Of a stretch of DNA of 64,000 nt, positions 45,642-54,463 are shown one piece after another. Below the pieces are notes generated by a model that was not told the DNA's origin, did no database searches, and saw only the letters and a list, made by a program, of their open reading frames with translations. The position numbers were made by a program, and so were the translations under genes. Within the stretch, counting starts at the first letter, position 1; each line of letters begins with the position of its first letter. Source of the DNA: Rhizobium etli 8C-3 (GTDB lineage Bacteria > Pseudomonadota > Alphaproteobacteria > Rhizobiales > Rhizobiaceae); assembly GCF_001908375.1 (NCBI RefSeq), contig NZ_CP017244.1, positions 124,001 to 188,000 on the forward strand. Reading direction: 5' to 3'.

Positions 45642-46687
45642 GAGGAGCGCTCCCCTTCGAGAAGATGAACGTGGCCGAATTCCGCATAGGCGCGAAGCTT
45701 GGATCCGATCTTGAGCTCGCTGCAGCCGGCGGCCCGGTTCGCCGCCAGACTCAGCATGAACTGATCTCCCATGGGGGTTTCCAGGTTCAGCAGCCAGTTC
45801 TCACCTCTGAACGCCTTGGAGGTGAGGCACCCGGTCACTTCGACCCGATCCTCCTCAAGGCCGGCCGGTTCTAGTTCGAAATACTCCGCCCGGATCATTG
45901 CGAGGCGTTCGCGCGGCATGCGCGCCGCGCCCGCGCCCTGGAGATTGTTCGTCGGCGCGATGTTGGCCTCCCCCATGAAATCCGCCACGAAGCGGTTTCT
46001 CGGTCGACGATAAATGTCCTGTGGCGCCCCGATCTGCTCTATGCGTCCGGCGTCCATCACCGCGATACGGTCGGACATGGTCAGCGCTTCGCGCTGGTCA
46101 TGTGTCACATAGATTGTGGTGACACCGAGGTCGTCGTGCAATTTGCGGATCTCGAACTGCATGTGCTCGCGCAAGATCTTGTCGAGCGCCGATAGGGGTT
46201 CGTCCATCAGCATGACGCGCGGTTCGAAGACAAGGGCGCGCGCCAGGGCAACGCGTTGGCGCTGGCCGCCGGAGAGCGCGGCGATGTCGCGCGCCCCGAA
46301 TCCGGAGAGCTTCACCCTGACAAGCGCCGCCTCCGCTCGCTCCCGGGCCTGTGCTTTAGGAACGCCACGCAGCCTCAAGGGGTACTCGACGTTCCTCGAG
46401 ACGCTCATATGTGGAAATAGAGCATAGTTCTGGAAGACGATGCCGATGTTCCGTTTGTTGGGCGGCAGGCGGGTTACGTTCTGTCCACCTATCGTCACCG
46501 CGCCGGTTTCCGGCCGCACGAAACCCGCGAGCGCCATCAGCAGCGTCGTCTTTCCGGACCCCGAAGGGCCCAGCAAGGTAAGGAATTCGCCAGCGGCGAT
46601 ATCCAGTGTGACATCGTCGAGAGCCAAATAGTTCCCGTAGGTCTTCCGGAGGTCTGCGATGGAAATCGGGAGCGAGATTGCCCTCAT
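45638..46687 (-). CDS. ABC transporter ATPase, PotA-type
   Basis: 349 residues from ATG 46687; the longer frame upstream lies within the binding-protein gene and is spurious. Walker A GPSGSGKTT, signature LSGGQRQRVALARAL, Walker B VMLMDEPLSALD, switch His YVTHDQREA, then a C-terminal TOBE domain. It lies 17 bases after the binding-protein gene. Confidence 0.92.
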   Translation of the reverse strand: MRAISLPISIADLRKTYGNYLALDDVTLDIAAGEFLTLLGPSGSGKTTLLMALAGFVRPETGAVTIGGQNVTRLPPNKRNIGIVFQNYALFPHMSVSRNVEYPLRLRGVPKAQARERAEAALVRVKLSGFGARDIAALSGGQRQRVALARALVFEPRVMLMDEPLSALDKILREHMQFEIRKLHDDLGVTTIYVTHDQREALTMSDRIAVMDAGRIEQIGAPQDIYRRPRNRFVADFMGEANIAPTNNLQGAGAARMPRERLAMIRAEYFELEPAGLEEDRVEVTGCLTSKAFRGENWLLNLETPMGDQFMLSLAANRAAGCSELKIGSKLRAYAEFGHVHLLEGERSS

Positions 46688-46704
46688 TGTCACACCTATC
46701 GGGC

Positions 46705-47745
46705 TTAGCGGCTGATCATCTCGTCGAAAGCGCGTTGGGCCGTTTCGCCATTCTTGACCCACCATTCGGCATTGGAGAACACGGAACCGTCGACATTGCC
46801 CGGCGCCGTGGCGAGCAGCTTCATCTTCTCGGCGGAGATCAGCTTGAGTTCGTAAGCCTTCGGATTGACGGGGCCGTAGGCGATGTAGTCGGTCAGTTTG
46901 GCTTCCCGCTCCGGCGTTGTCATCGCTGCGATCAACTTCATCGCTGCCTCGCGATTTGCGGCACCTTTGGGCACAGCGAGACAATCCGTTCCAATCACCG
47001 AGCCCTGGAACTTGAAATCCGCCGGTCCACCGTCGGTTTTGACGCTTTCCGCACGACCGTTCCAGGTTACGACCAAATCGGCTTCCCCGTCCTTCAGGAT
47101 CTGAGCCGACTGCGCGCCCGATGTCCACCAGACCGCTATATTCGGCTTAAGTGCCTCAAGCCGGGCGATGGCGCGGTCGAGGCCACCAGGGGCGCTGAGC
47201 TGCTTGTAGATGTCAGCCGGCGCCACGCCTTCAGAAAGAAGGGCGATTTCGATTAGGTCTTGCGCATTGGCACGAAGCGCACGCTTGCCGGTATATTTCT
47301 CGACATTCCAAAATTCCGCCCAGTTGGCTGGAGGATTGGTACCAATAGCCTTGGTATTCCAAGCCATCACAGTGCCGTAAGAGGTGAAGGGATAGCAATA
47401 TTTGGACTCGGCGCCAGGTGGCAGCGATTGGGGGTCGATGATCGTGTAATCGAGTGGCTCAAGCATGCCCTGCTCAGCGGCCTGTGCACCCTCTGGGGAG
47501 CCGAGATGGATGACGTCGGTCGTCACCGCACCGGACGTGACCTGCATCTTGAGTGCGGCAAAGCCATCGCTCTGGGTCTCCTCCCGCACGGTATATCCCA
47601 GCTCCGCCGCCGCCGGCTCCCACATTGCTTTCTTGACAGCGTCGCCATAGTCGCCGCCGGCGGTGGTAATGGTCACGTTCTGGGCAAGCGCGGGCACTGC
47701 CGCAAGCGCCATCGCTGCGACGGAATAGCGGAAAAGCTGCATCAT
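46705..47745 (-). CDS. ABC transporter periplasmic binding protein, spermidine/putrescine type
   Basis: 346 residues. Signal peptide MMQLFRYSVAAMALAAVPALAQ. Cluster-D binding fold similar to PotD/PotF: VTITTAGGDYGDAVKKAMWEPAAAELG, DVIHLGSPEGAQAAEQGMLEPLDY, YGTVMAWNTKAIG, VVTWNGRAESV. Two cysteines (KYCYPF, GTDCLAV) may form a disulphide. Actual ligand unknown; with a nucleoside phosphorylase as the last operon gene it may be a nucleoside or thio-nucleoside rather than a polyamine. Confidence 0.9.
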   Translation of the reverse strand: MMQLFRYSVAAMALAAVPALAQNVTITTAGGDYGDAVKKAMWEPAAAELGYTVREETQSDGFAALKMQVTSGAVTTDVIHLGSPEGAQAAEQGMLEPLDYTIIDPQSLPPGAESKYCYPFTSYGTVMAWNTKAIGTNPPANWAEFWNVEKYTGKRALRANAQDLIEIALLSEGVAPADIYKQLSAPGGLDRAIARLEALKPNIAVWWTSGAQSAQILKDGEADLVVTWNGRAESVKTDGGPADFKFQGSVIGTDCLAVPKGAANREAAMKLIAAMTTPEREAKLTDYIAYGPVNPKAYELKLISAEKMKLLATAPGNVDGSVFSNAEWWVKNGETAQRAFDEMISR

Positions 47746-47806
47746 TGGCTCATCTCCTTGGTTCGCCTCTGGTGGTCATTTTGGGCGTTATCGCCTCATT
47801 TTATGA

Positions 47807-47824
47807 AATCGTAACGTTACGATT
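47807..47824 (+). promoter_or_regulatory. Perfect 18-bp palindromic operator
   Basis: AATCGTAACGTTACGATT reads the same on both strands with a central CG, the usual symmetry of LacI/PurR-family operators. It lies in the 187-base interval between the binding-protein gene (starts 47745, minus) and the LacI-family gene (starts 47933, plus), 61 bases upstream of the former. Most likely the binding site of that LacI-type regulator. Confidence 0.75.
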
Positions 47825-47932
47825 GCGCTTTATCGGCAAGTCGTCAAGCGTTTTGTTCGCCACGCCACGCTTTCCTTGCCATGATGGAATTGCCGACCTA
47901 CAAGGAAGAAAACGGCAACGATCAGAGGCGAC

Positions 47933-48952
47933 ATGACGGCGAAGGGTAGGCCGAACCTCCGGAGGCTCGCAGATGAGCTCGGGCTCTCCGTGACTACCGT
48001 GTCGCGGGCACTCAAGGACGGGCCGGAAGTTCATCCCGACACGATCAGGCGCGTGAAGGCGGCTGCGGACGCGGCCGGATATGTGCCTAACCTGCATGGT
48101 CGGGCACTACGCACCGGTTCTACGCGTAACCTGACCGCGATCCTGCCGATGGAGACCAGGGACTACCTGTCCGATATCGCCAAGCTTCCCCTAATGGAGG
48201 GGATGACCCTGGCGGCAAGGGAGCTCGGCTACAGCTTGACGGTCTTTTCAACCACGCCCGAGGAGAGTCCGCAGGAGAACCTCGACATGGTCCTCCGTTC
48301 GGGCGCCGCCGATGGTGTGCTCATTACGCGCATATTGGCGGAGGATCCTCGAATACCCCACTTGTTGGAGCAGGGGTTTCCGTTCATCGCATTCGGGCGC
48401 AGCAATCTCGATCGGGACTATGCCTATGTCGATATCGATAATGAACGCATCGCGTATGAAGCTTCCTCGCTTCTGTTCGAACGGGGCTGCCGCCGCATCG
48501 CGCTCCAGTTGCTGACCCGGGAAGATCAGTACAGCGCAATGCGGCTGGCGGGCTATCGCAGGTCGATTCATGAGCAGGGGCTAACCTTCGACCCCGTTCT
48601 GATCGGGCATGAGGATTTTACTATCGAGGCCAGCGAACGCTGGATCGGGCGGCTGCTCGAAAGCGCCGATCCACCGACCGGCCTCGTCTGCGCCAACGAA
48701 CTGGGGCTGCTGGGGGCGCTTAGCGCCTTGCGCAAACGCGGGCTCGCCGTCGGCCGCGACTTCAGCATCGCGACCCGCGACAACACCCGCATCGCACGAT
48801 ATCTCTCCGCGCCGCTCATGGCGCATTCAGTGGACATGGTCAGCGTCGGCCGCGCCTTGGTCGAGGGCCTCGTTTGCCGCATAGAGCATCCGGACGCCCC
48901 GCTGTGGCAGAAAATATTCGCGGGCGAGATGTCCATGATCCAAGATGAATGA
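47933..48952 (+). CDS. LacI-family transcriptional regulator
   Basis: 339 residues with GAGGCGAC before the ATG. Helix-turn-helix LRRLADELGLSVTTVSRALKDGPEVHPDTIRRVKAAADAAGYVPN at about 9-52, then a type-I binding-protein-like sensor domain (FIAFGRSNLDRDYAYVDIDNERIAYEASSLLFERGCRRIAL, PTGLVCANELGLLGALSAL). Divergent from the PotDABC-like/MTAP-like operon and next to a perfect palindrome; it probably represses that operon. Confidence 0.92.
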   Translation: MTAKGRPNLRRLADELGLSVTTVSRALKDGPEVHPDTIRRVKAAADAAGYVPNLHGRALRTGSTRNLTAILPMETRDYLSDIAKLPLMEGMTLAARELGYSLTVFSTTPEESPQENLDMVLRSGAADGVLITRILAEDPRIPHLLEQGFPFIAFGRSNLDRDYAYVDIDNERIAYEASSLLFERGCRRIALQLLTREDQYSAMRLAGYRRSIHEQGLTFDPVLIGHEDFTIEASERWIGRLLESADPPTGLVCANELGLLGALSALRKRGLAVGRDFSIATRDNTRIARYLSAPLMAHSVDMVSVGRALVEGLVCRIEHPDAPLWQKIFAGEMSMIQDE

Positions 48953-48987
48953 TTGCTGGGCCGCGAGCTCGATTTCCACTCACGACC

Positions 48988-49224
48988 TTAACACCCCCCG
49001 AGTGCAGATCCGGAAGTTTTTTCCACATTTGCCCCAAGGTCAAAGCCTAACGATTGATGCCCCGGTCGAGCAGCTTCCCAGATCTGATTCAAAACCTCGG
49101 CCGTAAGCCAAGCCTTGTCTCGCGGTGGGAAGCGACCGGAATACTGTAGCACGATAGCCGGTGTGTCCGATGGCATAGCTCGCACTGCTCGTGAAATCCG
49201 GTCTGCCTGAGGATGCTTGTTCAC
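48988..49224 (-). CDS. Hypothetical protein, possibly a fragment
   Basis: 78 codons (MNKHPQADRISRAVRAMPSD...), no signal peptide or membrane segment, no domain recognised. The text TPAIVLQYSGRFPPRDKAWLTAEVLNQIWEAA looks protein-like, but no ribosome site is convincing and the preceding sequence could be an upstream part in another frame. The remaining bases of the 360-base gap 48953-49312 hold nothing else. Confidence 0.25.
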   Translation of the reverse strand: MNKHPQADRISRAVRAMPSDTPAIVLQYSGRFPPRDKAWLTAEVLNQIWEAARPGHQSLGFDLGANVEKTSGSALGGC

Positions 49225-49312
49225 CAGGATATTGCGAAGGTATTGTAGTCAATGCGGCAGCAGAACCTCTATGGCACTGCGCCCGGTGTGAGGAGGCTTC
49301 TTAGAGACGTGA

Positions 49313-51079
49313 TTATTTTTTCTTCTCTCCCGGGGGAAGCCCCTGCTCAATCAACCTGTCGAGGTAGTCGCAGTAAGGACTGCCTTCATAGAATGGGTGG
49401 GCCGCCTCTCGGACGTATTCCGCATTCAGGTTTGGAAACTTCTTCAAAGCATCAGAGATCCAGAGCCTCACTTCATCGGTATTGCCCGACTTGAGGGCGA
49501 GCAACGCTGCCCCAATGAATGGGTAATAGGTTGTGCGTTCGAATGACGCGCCTTCCCGTAGATGCATCCGGGCCGTTGAGAGGTCATCTGGCTTGCCCCT
49601 CAGCATCAAGCCAATACCGAGTAGTGTCTTGAACGCAAACATAGACGGGTCGTGAGGACTGAGATCGATGGCATTTTGTGCGGCTCTAACTGTCGTATCG
49701 GCGTCCCTGAGCCGTACGGCTGCCATTCCATGGGCGAAGTGAAGAAATGCGTAGTTAGGATTTAATGCTAGGCCCTGTTCAGCGACAGGCATGGCCTCTT
49801 CCGCTCGCCCGTCCACCGTAAGGAGGAGCGACATCATCGCGTAAGCGATATCGCTTCGCCTGTCGATTTCTAAGGCCTTCGTGGCGAATGATAGTCCCTC
49901 CTTGACAGCGACAGGCGCGTCTGCGGCACGCCCCCAAAGGACGAGTGCGTATCGGTGCCGAGCTAAATAGGCGTAGGGAAGTGCGAAATTTGGATCGTGT
50001 TCGAGCGCTTGTAGAAGAAACTTCTCGGCAGTGGCTTGAGAACCTGCTTCGAAGGAAAGCAATTCAGCAAGGCCGCGGTGACAAAGTTCCCAAGCAGTAA
50101 GATTATCCGTCGATTTGGCGAGGGCGAGGCCCCGTTCGTGCGCTCCCAGTTCTGGTTCGATGCCCGCGATAATCCGGCGCGTTATCTCGTCCTGTACATC
50201 AAAAAAATCGGCGATCGGACGATCCCACCGCTCGGCCCAGATGTGTGCTCCAGACCGCGCGTCGATTAGCTGTACAGTGATCCTCAACCTATCACCGGAC
50301 CGCCGAACCGATCCTTCCACGACGTAACGCACACCAAGTTCCCGGGCGATCTTGCGTACGTCCTTGGCTGTTCCCTTGTAGGCGAAAGTCGAGTTGCGAG
50401 CGATCACGAACAACCATCGAAAGCGACCTAGCTCTGTGATGACGTCTTCGACCAGTCCGTCGACAAAGAAGTCCTGATCGGGGGTGGCAGAGAAATTCTG
50501 GAATGGGAGAACCGCGATCGAAGCACGTTCCTGTCCAGGGAGCCGAACCGCGCTAACCGGCGTGCCGTCCACCTCGACCTGCCACACGTCAATTGGTTCG
50601 GGGATGTTCTTTACGGACTGTGGCCCAAGCCACGTCATCCCAGCCTCTATCTTGCCTTGCACGTGATCGCAGATTGCACGAGATACGCAAATACCTCCGG
50701 CGGGTGCGATGGTTTCCAAACGCGCAGTGATGTTGACACAGTCGCCGAGGATGTCGTCCCCATCGATCACCACGTCTCCCAGATGAATACCGATCCGGAA
50801 ACGAAGACGTCGGTCTTCCCCTTGAGGAGACTCGCGCGAACTCAAGTTGCGCTGCATTAGAAGGGCCGCTCTTACCGCCAATACTGGCGATGGGAATTCG
50901 ACTAGGAGCCCGTCGCCCATGGTTTTGACGATCCGGCCACCGCCTTCCAAAATCGCCGGGTCAATCACGTAGGTTCGCGCATCGCGCAGCCGCGAAATGG
51001 TGCCTTCCTCGTCCGCCGCCATTAGACGAGAATAGCCAACCAAATCGGCAGCCATTATTGTGGTAAGACGACGTTCCAT
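49313..51079 (-). CDS. Class III adenylate cyclase with TolB-like domain and TPR repeats
   Basis: 588 residues. Residues 1-180: cyclase domain with the metal-binding Asp in IMAADLVGYSRLMAADEEG, MGDGLLVEF and GIHLGDVVIDGDDILGDCVNITARLE. About 190-330: TolB-N-like domain (SIAVLPFQNFSATPDQDFFVDGLVEDVITELGR, YVVEGSVRRSGDRLRITVQLID). About 340-570: TPR-type helices. Synthesises cAMP, probably with the TPR part controlling activity or partners; no membrane segment, so cytosolic. A paralogue with the same layout is at 59-60.8 kb. Start at the first in-frame ATG of the conserved N-terminus. Confidence 0.9.
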   Translation of the reverse strand: MERRLTTIMAADLVGYSRLMAADEEGTISRLRDARTYVIDPAILEGGGRIVKTMGDGLLVEFPSPVLAVRAALLMQRNLSSRESPQGEDRRLRFRIGIHLGDVVIDGDDILGDCVNITARLETIAPAGGICVSRAICDHVQGKIEAGMTWLGPQSVKNIPEPIDVWQVEVDGTPVSAVRLPGQERASIAVLPFQNFSATPDQDFFVDGLVEDVITELGRFRWLFVIARNSTFAYKGTAKDVRKIARELGVRYVVEGSVRRSGDRLRITVQLIDARSGAHIWAERWDRPIADFFDVQDEITRRIIAGIEPELGAHERGLALAKSTDNLTAWELCHRGLAELLSFEAGSQATAEKFLLQALEHDPNFALPYAYLARHRYALVLWGRAADAPVAVKEGLSFATKALEIDRRSDIAYAMMSLLLTVDGRAEEAMPVAEQGLALNPNYAFLHFAHGMAAVRLRDADTTVRAAQNAIDLSPHDPSMFAFKTLLGIGLMLRGKPDDLSTARMHLREGASFERTTYYPFIGAALLALKSGNTDEVRLWISDALKKFPNLNAEYVREAAHPFYEGSPYCDYLDRLIEQGLPPGEKKK

Positions 51080-51829
51080 GCTTGCCCCTCCGCTAAGACA
51101 ATACAGTATCGCGTGATATGCAAATGCGAAAGCGCTCTGGAACCGCGCGAATCAGGATAGAACGAGAAATCCAAAAGCGAATGCGCTGGTGTCGCACCCG
51201 AAGGGATCGGCTTCTTCTCTTCGGCTTTCCGATGACGAGCGGGAATGGTGGCAGCTTAGAATGAGCAACGACCGCGGCGCGTCAACGTTCATTTAGCAAT
51301 GTGCAGCGCGAGTCCTTGAGCGCGTTGCCGATCACGCCGCTCTTGCCGACCCCCGACCCGCGTCGGCCGGCAAGTGCTGATCCTCGTACACAAGGGGGCA
51401 AATTGGAGGACGAAAAGGGGTCAAAGTTCCATGCCGATTGACAGCCATTGATCATGGTGTTCCCGACAACCCGCCACAGGTCCTACACTGAGGTATCTCT
51501 ATATCAAAGTATAGAACACACGCGCCCTCCGCACAGTGGTCCAGATCCCTTGAGTTTTGCAAAGTGGAGACCCGCAACCCGATACGAGGAAGACAGAAAT
51601 TTGACCGTCTCGCGCTTTCAGGGCCTAACGCCGTTTATCTTGAGGCTTGGCCGCCGTTGACACAGCGTTGACGCCTGAGAGACTGGAGCATTCGGACGAT
51701 TTAATGATTTCCGGCTGCTCCACTACTGTCGCGGTTCGCCTCGACGGAGTGCTCGAAAAACCACTCGTTCTAGATTTGGGGGACGATTTTTGGGCTTTGT
51801 GGGCCTGATTTTGAACACTGGAGTTTGCA
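51080..51829. other. 750-bp intergenic stretch containing an IS21-like end remnant
   Basis: No supportable gene. Bases 51327-51443 are the first copy of a repeat described separately. The part from 51444 to 51829 has no recognised structure beyond a possible promoter for the hydrolase gene. No clear ribosome site precedes ATG 51830 (GGAG lies at 51821-51824). Confidence 0.45.
51327..51443 (+). repeat. IS21-like element end, copy 1 (decayed)
   Basis: Aligned with 52815-52942, both copies share GCCGATCACGCCGCTCTTGC, then CCGGCAAGTG, TACACAAGGGG, AAATTGGA, AAAAGGGGTCAAAGTTCC and end ATGCCGATTGACA. Repeated GGGGTCAAA and GCCGATTGACA blocks are characteristic of the right end of IS21-family elements, following the istB stop. 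The upstream portion resembles an IstB C-terminal coding tail. No istA/istB coding sequence survives here. Confidence 0.6.
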
Positions 51830-52771
51830 ATGCGCTTTTACTTTTTAGTGGCTCTTATGCTTGGAACATTCGCGGGTATACCGGCGGTGCCGGCAGCAAA
51901 CGACACGATCATCGATACTTCCCATTCAATCATCGATGGCAAGTCCGACGTTGACGGGGTTGCTTATCACTACCTTTTGGCGCAGGGTGGGCCGAAAACG
52001 GTCGTGTTGCTGCATGGCTGGGGTACAACGTCATACATGTGGCGTCATGTCATGCCGCAATTGGCGACCCAAGGATATACAGTTCTCGCGCCGGATCTTC
52101 GTGGTCTGGGCGATACCGCCAAACCTCTGGCTGGATATGATAAGGCTTCGATTGCCGAGGACATTCGCAAGCTGGTGAGCAATCTGGGCATTGGTCCGTT
52201 GGTAAACCTTGTCGGCCACGACATGGGAGGCATGGTCGTTTATGCCTATGCCGCCAAATATGCCAATGACGTTGAGACACTCGCGATCATGGATGTTCCT
52301 CTCCCCGGCATCGAGCCTTGGGACGATTTGATCCAAGGTCCTCGTACGTGGCATTTCCGCTTCCACTCTGTTCGTGACGTTCCGGAAATGCTTATCGCAG
52401 GCCGCGAACTCGAATATCTGAAATGGTTCCACAATGCCGAGGGCGTTAACTCGCACGCCTTCGATAACGAAGCCGACGAAGTTTACGGACGCTCATATGC
52501 TCAGCCAGGGGCGCTTCGAGCCGGCTTTGAATACTATCGCGCCTTCCCCAAAGACGTTGAAGCTAACAGATTATTCTCGATCGAGAAGCTGCAGATGCCG
52601 GTTCTTGCCATGAGTGGAGTTGGGGGCATGGGAGCAGAGTATGGCAACCACATCCGTCACGTCGCAAGAAACGTACGCGGCGTGGTTGTGGAGGGTTCTG
52701 GCCATTGGATCCCCGAGGAGCAGCCTTCAGCCGTTACGAAAGCATTGATCGAGTTCCTACCTGCACCGTGA
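51830..52771 (+). CDS. Secreted alpha/beta hydrolase, Asp-nucleophile type (epoxide hydrolase/dehalogenase-like)
   Basis: 313 residues. Signal peptide MRFYFLVALMLGTFAGIPAVPA predicts export. Oxyanion motif HGWG at 62-65, nucleophile elbow VGHDMGG with Asp131, and terminal catalytic His in EGSGHWIPEEQP near 297. Asp rather than Ser as nucleophile places it with epoxide hydrolases and haloalkane/haloacetate dehalogenases. It stands alone between two decayed IS21-like ends in direct orientation, which suggests acquisition as cargo. Confidence 0.87.
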   Translation: MRFYFLVALMLGTFAGIPAVPAANDTIIDTSHSIIDGKSDVDGVAYHYLLAQGGPKTVVLLHGWGTTSYMWRHVMPQLATQGYTVLAPDLRGLGDTAKPLAGYDKASIAEDIRKLVSNLGIGPLVNLVGHDMGGMVVYAYAAKYANDVETLAIMDVPLPGIEPWDDLIQGPRTWHFRFHSVRDVPEMLIAGRELEYLKWFHNAEGVNSHAFDNEADEVYGRSYAQPGALRAGFEYYRAFPKDVEANRLFSIEKLQMPVLAMSGVGGMGAEYGNHIRHVARNVRGVVVEGSGHWIPEEQPSAVTKALIEFLPAP

Positions 52772-52814
52772 TCGCGACCCTTCTATGCCATCTTTCTGTG
52801 CTAAAGCCGGATTC

Positions 52815-52942
52815 GCCAATCACGGCGCTCTTGCCGGCCCTCTGCAACCCCGACCGGTGTCGAGCCGGCAAGTGATAACCTCATACACAAAGGGGTCAAA
52901 ATTGGATGCCGATAAGGGGACAAAGTTCCGTGCCGATTGACA
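52815..52942 (+). repeat. IS21-like element end, copy 2 (decayed)
   Basis: Second copy of the repeat at 51327-51443, same orientation, starting 44 bases after the hydrolase stop. It reads GCCAATCACGGCGCTCTTGC, CCGGCAAGTGATAACC, ACACAAAGGGGTCAAAATT, GATAAGGGGACAAAGTTCC and ends GTGCCGATTGACA. The copies differ at many positions, so they are old or derive from two related elements. Confidence 0.6.
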
Positions 52943-53489
52943 TTCGAGCGGATCGATCTGCTGCTGCAGGATCATGCAGCCCTTCCCGTCCCCTCGAGAT
53001 CTCCGCCGTCGAAGGGTGATACGCAGCTTGATTCGTGTACTCCAGTTTCGACCTCTAGCGCTCGACCGAAGATTGTTAGCTTAATTAAACTTGCCATTGC
53101 TGCACTGGATGTATAGCTGCGCTGAACAATCTCTCCGGAATACCGCGGAAACCGGGCGTCGCTTGGTCTGGATCCTCTCGTATGTTCACGATCGTCCGCG
53201 TTTTTCCTTTCGACTTTGACGACAAAAGCCCATGCGTGAAGCTGTGCACAAAGCAGGAGACTGGGCATCTAGACGACGGCCGGCATTTTCTGATACGCGG
53301 GCTGGATACCGCATTCCCGTTTGTTCGTCTGGGACTGCCTCTGCCTAATCTCGGGCTTGGAATTATCCGCCGCATAGAATCCGCGAGGGTTCCCCACCCA
53401 ATAGGCAGCTCGCCTTCACGGAGACAACGGGACGACGAAGTCTTCGATGATCGTTGCCGACAGCTGCCGCCGTACCCAGCAAAGCGGTT
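52943..53489. other. 550-bp stretch without a supportable gene
   Basis: Immediately after the IS end, a plus-strand run FERIDLLLQDHAA could be the interrupted edge of a former gene, but it is too short to place. A 142-codon plus-strand frame (53182-53610) overlaps the next minus-strand gene and shows no domain, so it is not called. Confidence 0.4.
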
Positions 53490-54329
53490 TCAGTGTTTCG
53501 CGTGCGAAAGGCATAGAATTTCGCGATACGCGCACAGCTCATCGAGCAGTGTCCTTTCGATGGCGAGGATTTTAGCCTTCTCCGCCTCGCCGACGAGCTG
53601 GATGATGTAGCTCTGCTGATCATTGCCCTGTCTGTCGATGAACGGGTTCAAGAGGCTTTCGGGATCTCCAAGTGCAGGCAGGGCACCGATGTCTTCATTC
53701 GTGACATTGGGGGCATAGAACATAAAGTGCGGCATTGTCATGGTATGAACTTCCATGTCCGGCGGCCCAACCGTGCGCATGATCGGGGATACCATGTAAG
53801 AGAGGCCTGGTCTGTTGGGAACGCCGTAGGTCTTGTCCTCATATCGCTTCTCGATTTCGGATTTCAGGACCATTGGGGACATTCCCTTAGCACGGAGTGC
53901 GGCCACGTCCATGATAACCTTAAAGTGAGCATTTGTGCCGGCCGCATCGTAGCAAAGCGGAATGTAGATATCGTTTCGAAAGTCGGCGAGTTCCCACGCC
54001 GTCCTCTCGACCAGGCAGGCCAATCCGTTGCTTCCCTGTCTGGCCAGCGCGTAGCCCTTGGCGGGATCGAGAATGTAGACTGCAGCCTTGCCTCGTAAGG
54101 CCGGCGGAAGGGCGCTGAGAGCGTAGCGGATTTCGAGGTCGGATGCCATTTTGTCGAGGGCCGTGTCGTAGGCCTGGCTCCTGCCGCTTAGCGCAATGCT
54201 GATACCGAGCGCGATGGCAAAGGCGAGCAGTGGTTTTGTGGCTCGCCTAAAGATGTCGCTCGCCTGTTCGAGGGCAATAACTGCCTTGCCGATAGTCCTA
54301 CGTGTATTTGCTTCCTTGATTAAAGACAT
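53490..54329 (-). CDS. Exported hypothetical protein
   Basis: 279 residues from ATG 54329 with an excellent GGAGGAGAG ribosome site; the upstream extension has none. Residues about 29-50 (ATKPLLAFAIALGISIALSGRSQA) form a signal anchor or signal peptide after an N-terminal basic/helical segment. The remainder (ALRGKAAVYILDPAKGYALARQGSNGLACLVERTAWE, FRNDIYIPLCYDAAGTNAHFKVIMDVAALRAKG) is soluble and periplasmic, with Cys residues at NGLACL, IPLCYD, DELCAY and LCLSH. I do not recognise the family. No operon partner. Confidence 0.8.
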   Translation of the reverse strand: MSLIKEANTRRTIGKAVIALEQASDIFRRATKPLLAFAIALGISIALSGRSQAYDTALDKMASDLEIRYALSALPPALRGKAAVYILDPAKGYALARQGSNGLACLVERTAWELADFRNDIYIPLCYDAAGTNAHFKVIMDVAALRAKGMSPMVLKSEIEKRYEDKTYGVPNRPGLSYMVSPIMRTVGPPDMEVHTMTMPHFMFYAPNVTNEDIGALPALGDPESLLNPFIDRQGNDQQSYIIQLVGEAEKAKILAIERTLLDELCAYREILCLSHAKH

Positions 54330-54463
54330 AACTCTCCTCCTGCCGGTTGCACGCCGTTCAAACAGCGCCGCACCGGTCAAACCAAATTATAGTGAGATCG
54401 CTCAGCCGACAGCGCCACGAGCCGCCGGCGCAATCGGGCGGACCGTGGCAGGTCAGAGAAACG

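Noticed and set aside
46688..47128. N-terminal 147-codon extension of the ABC ATPase
   Set aside because: It lies inside the binding-protein gene in another frame; the real ATPase start is ATG 46687, 17 bases after that gene's stop.
53182..53610. 142-codon plus-strand frame
   Set aside because: Overlaps the 3' end of the minus-strand exported protein gene, is rich in Ser/Arg and has no ribosome site or domain.
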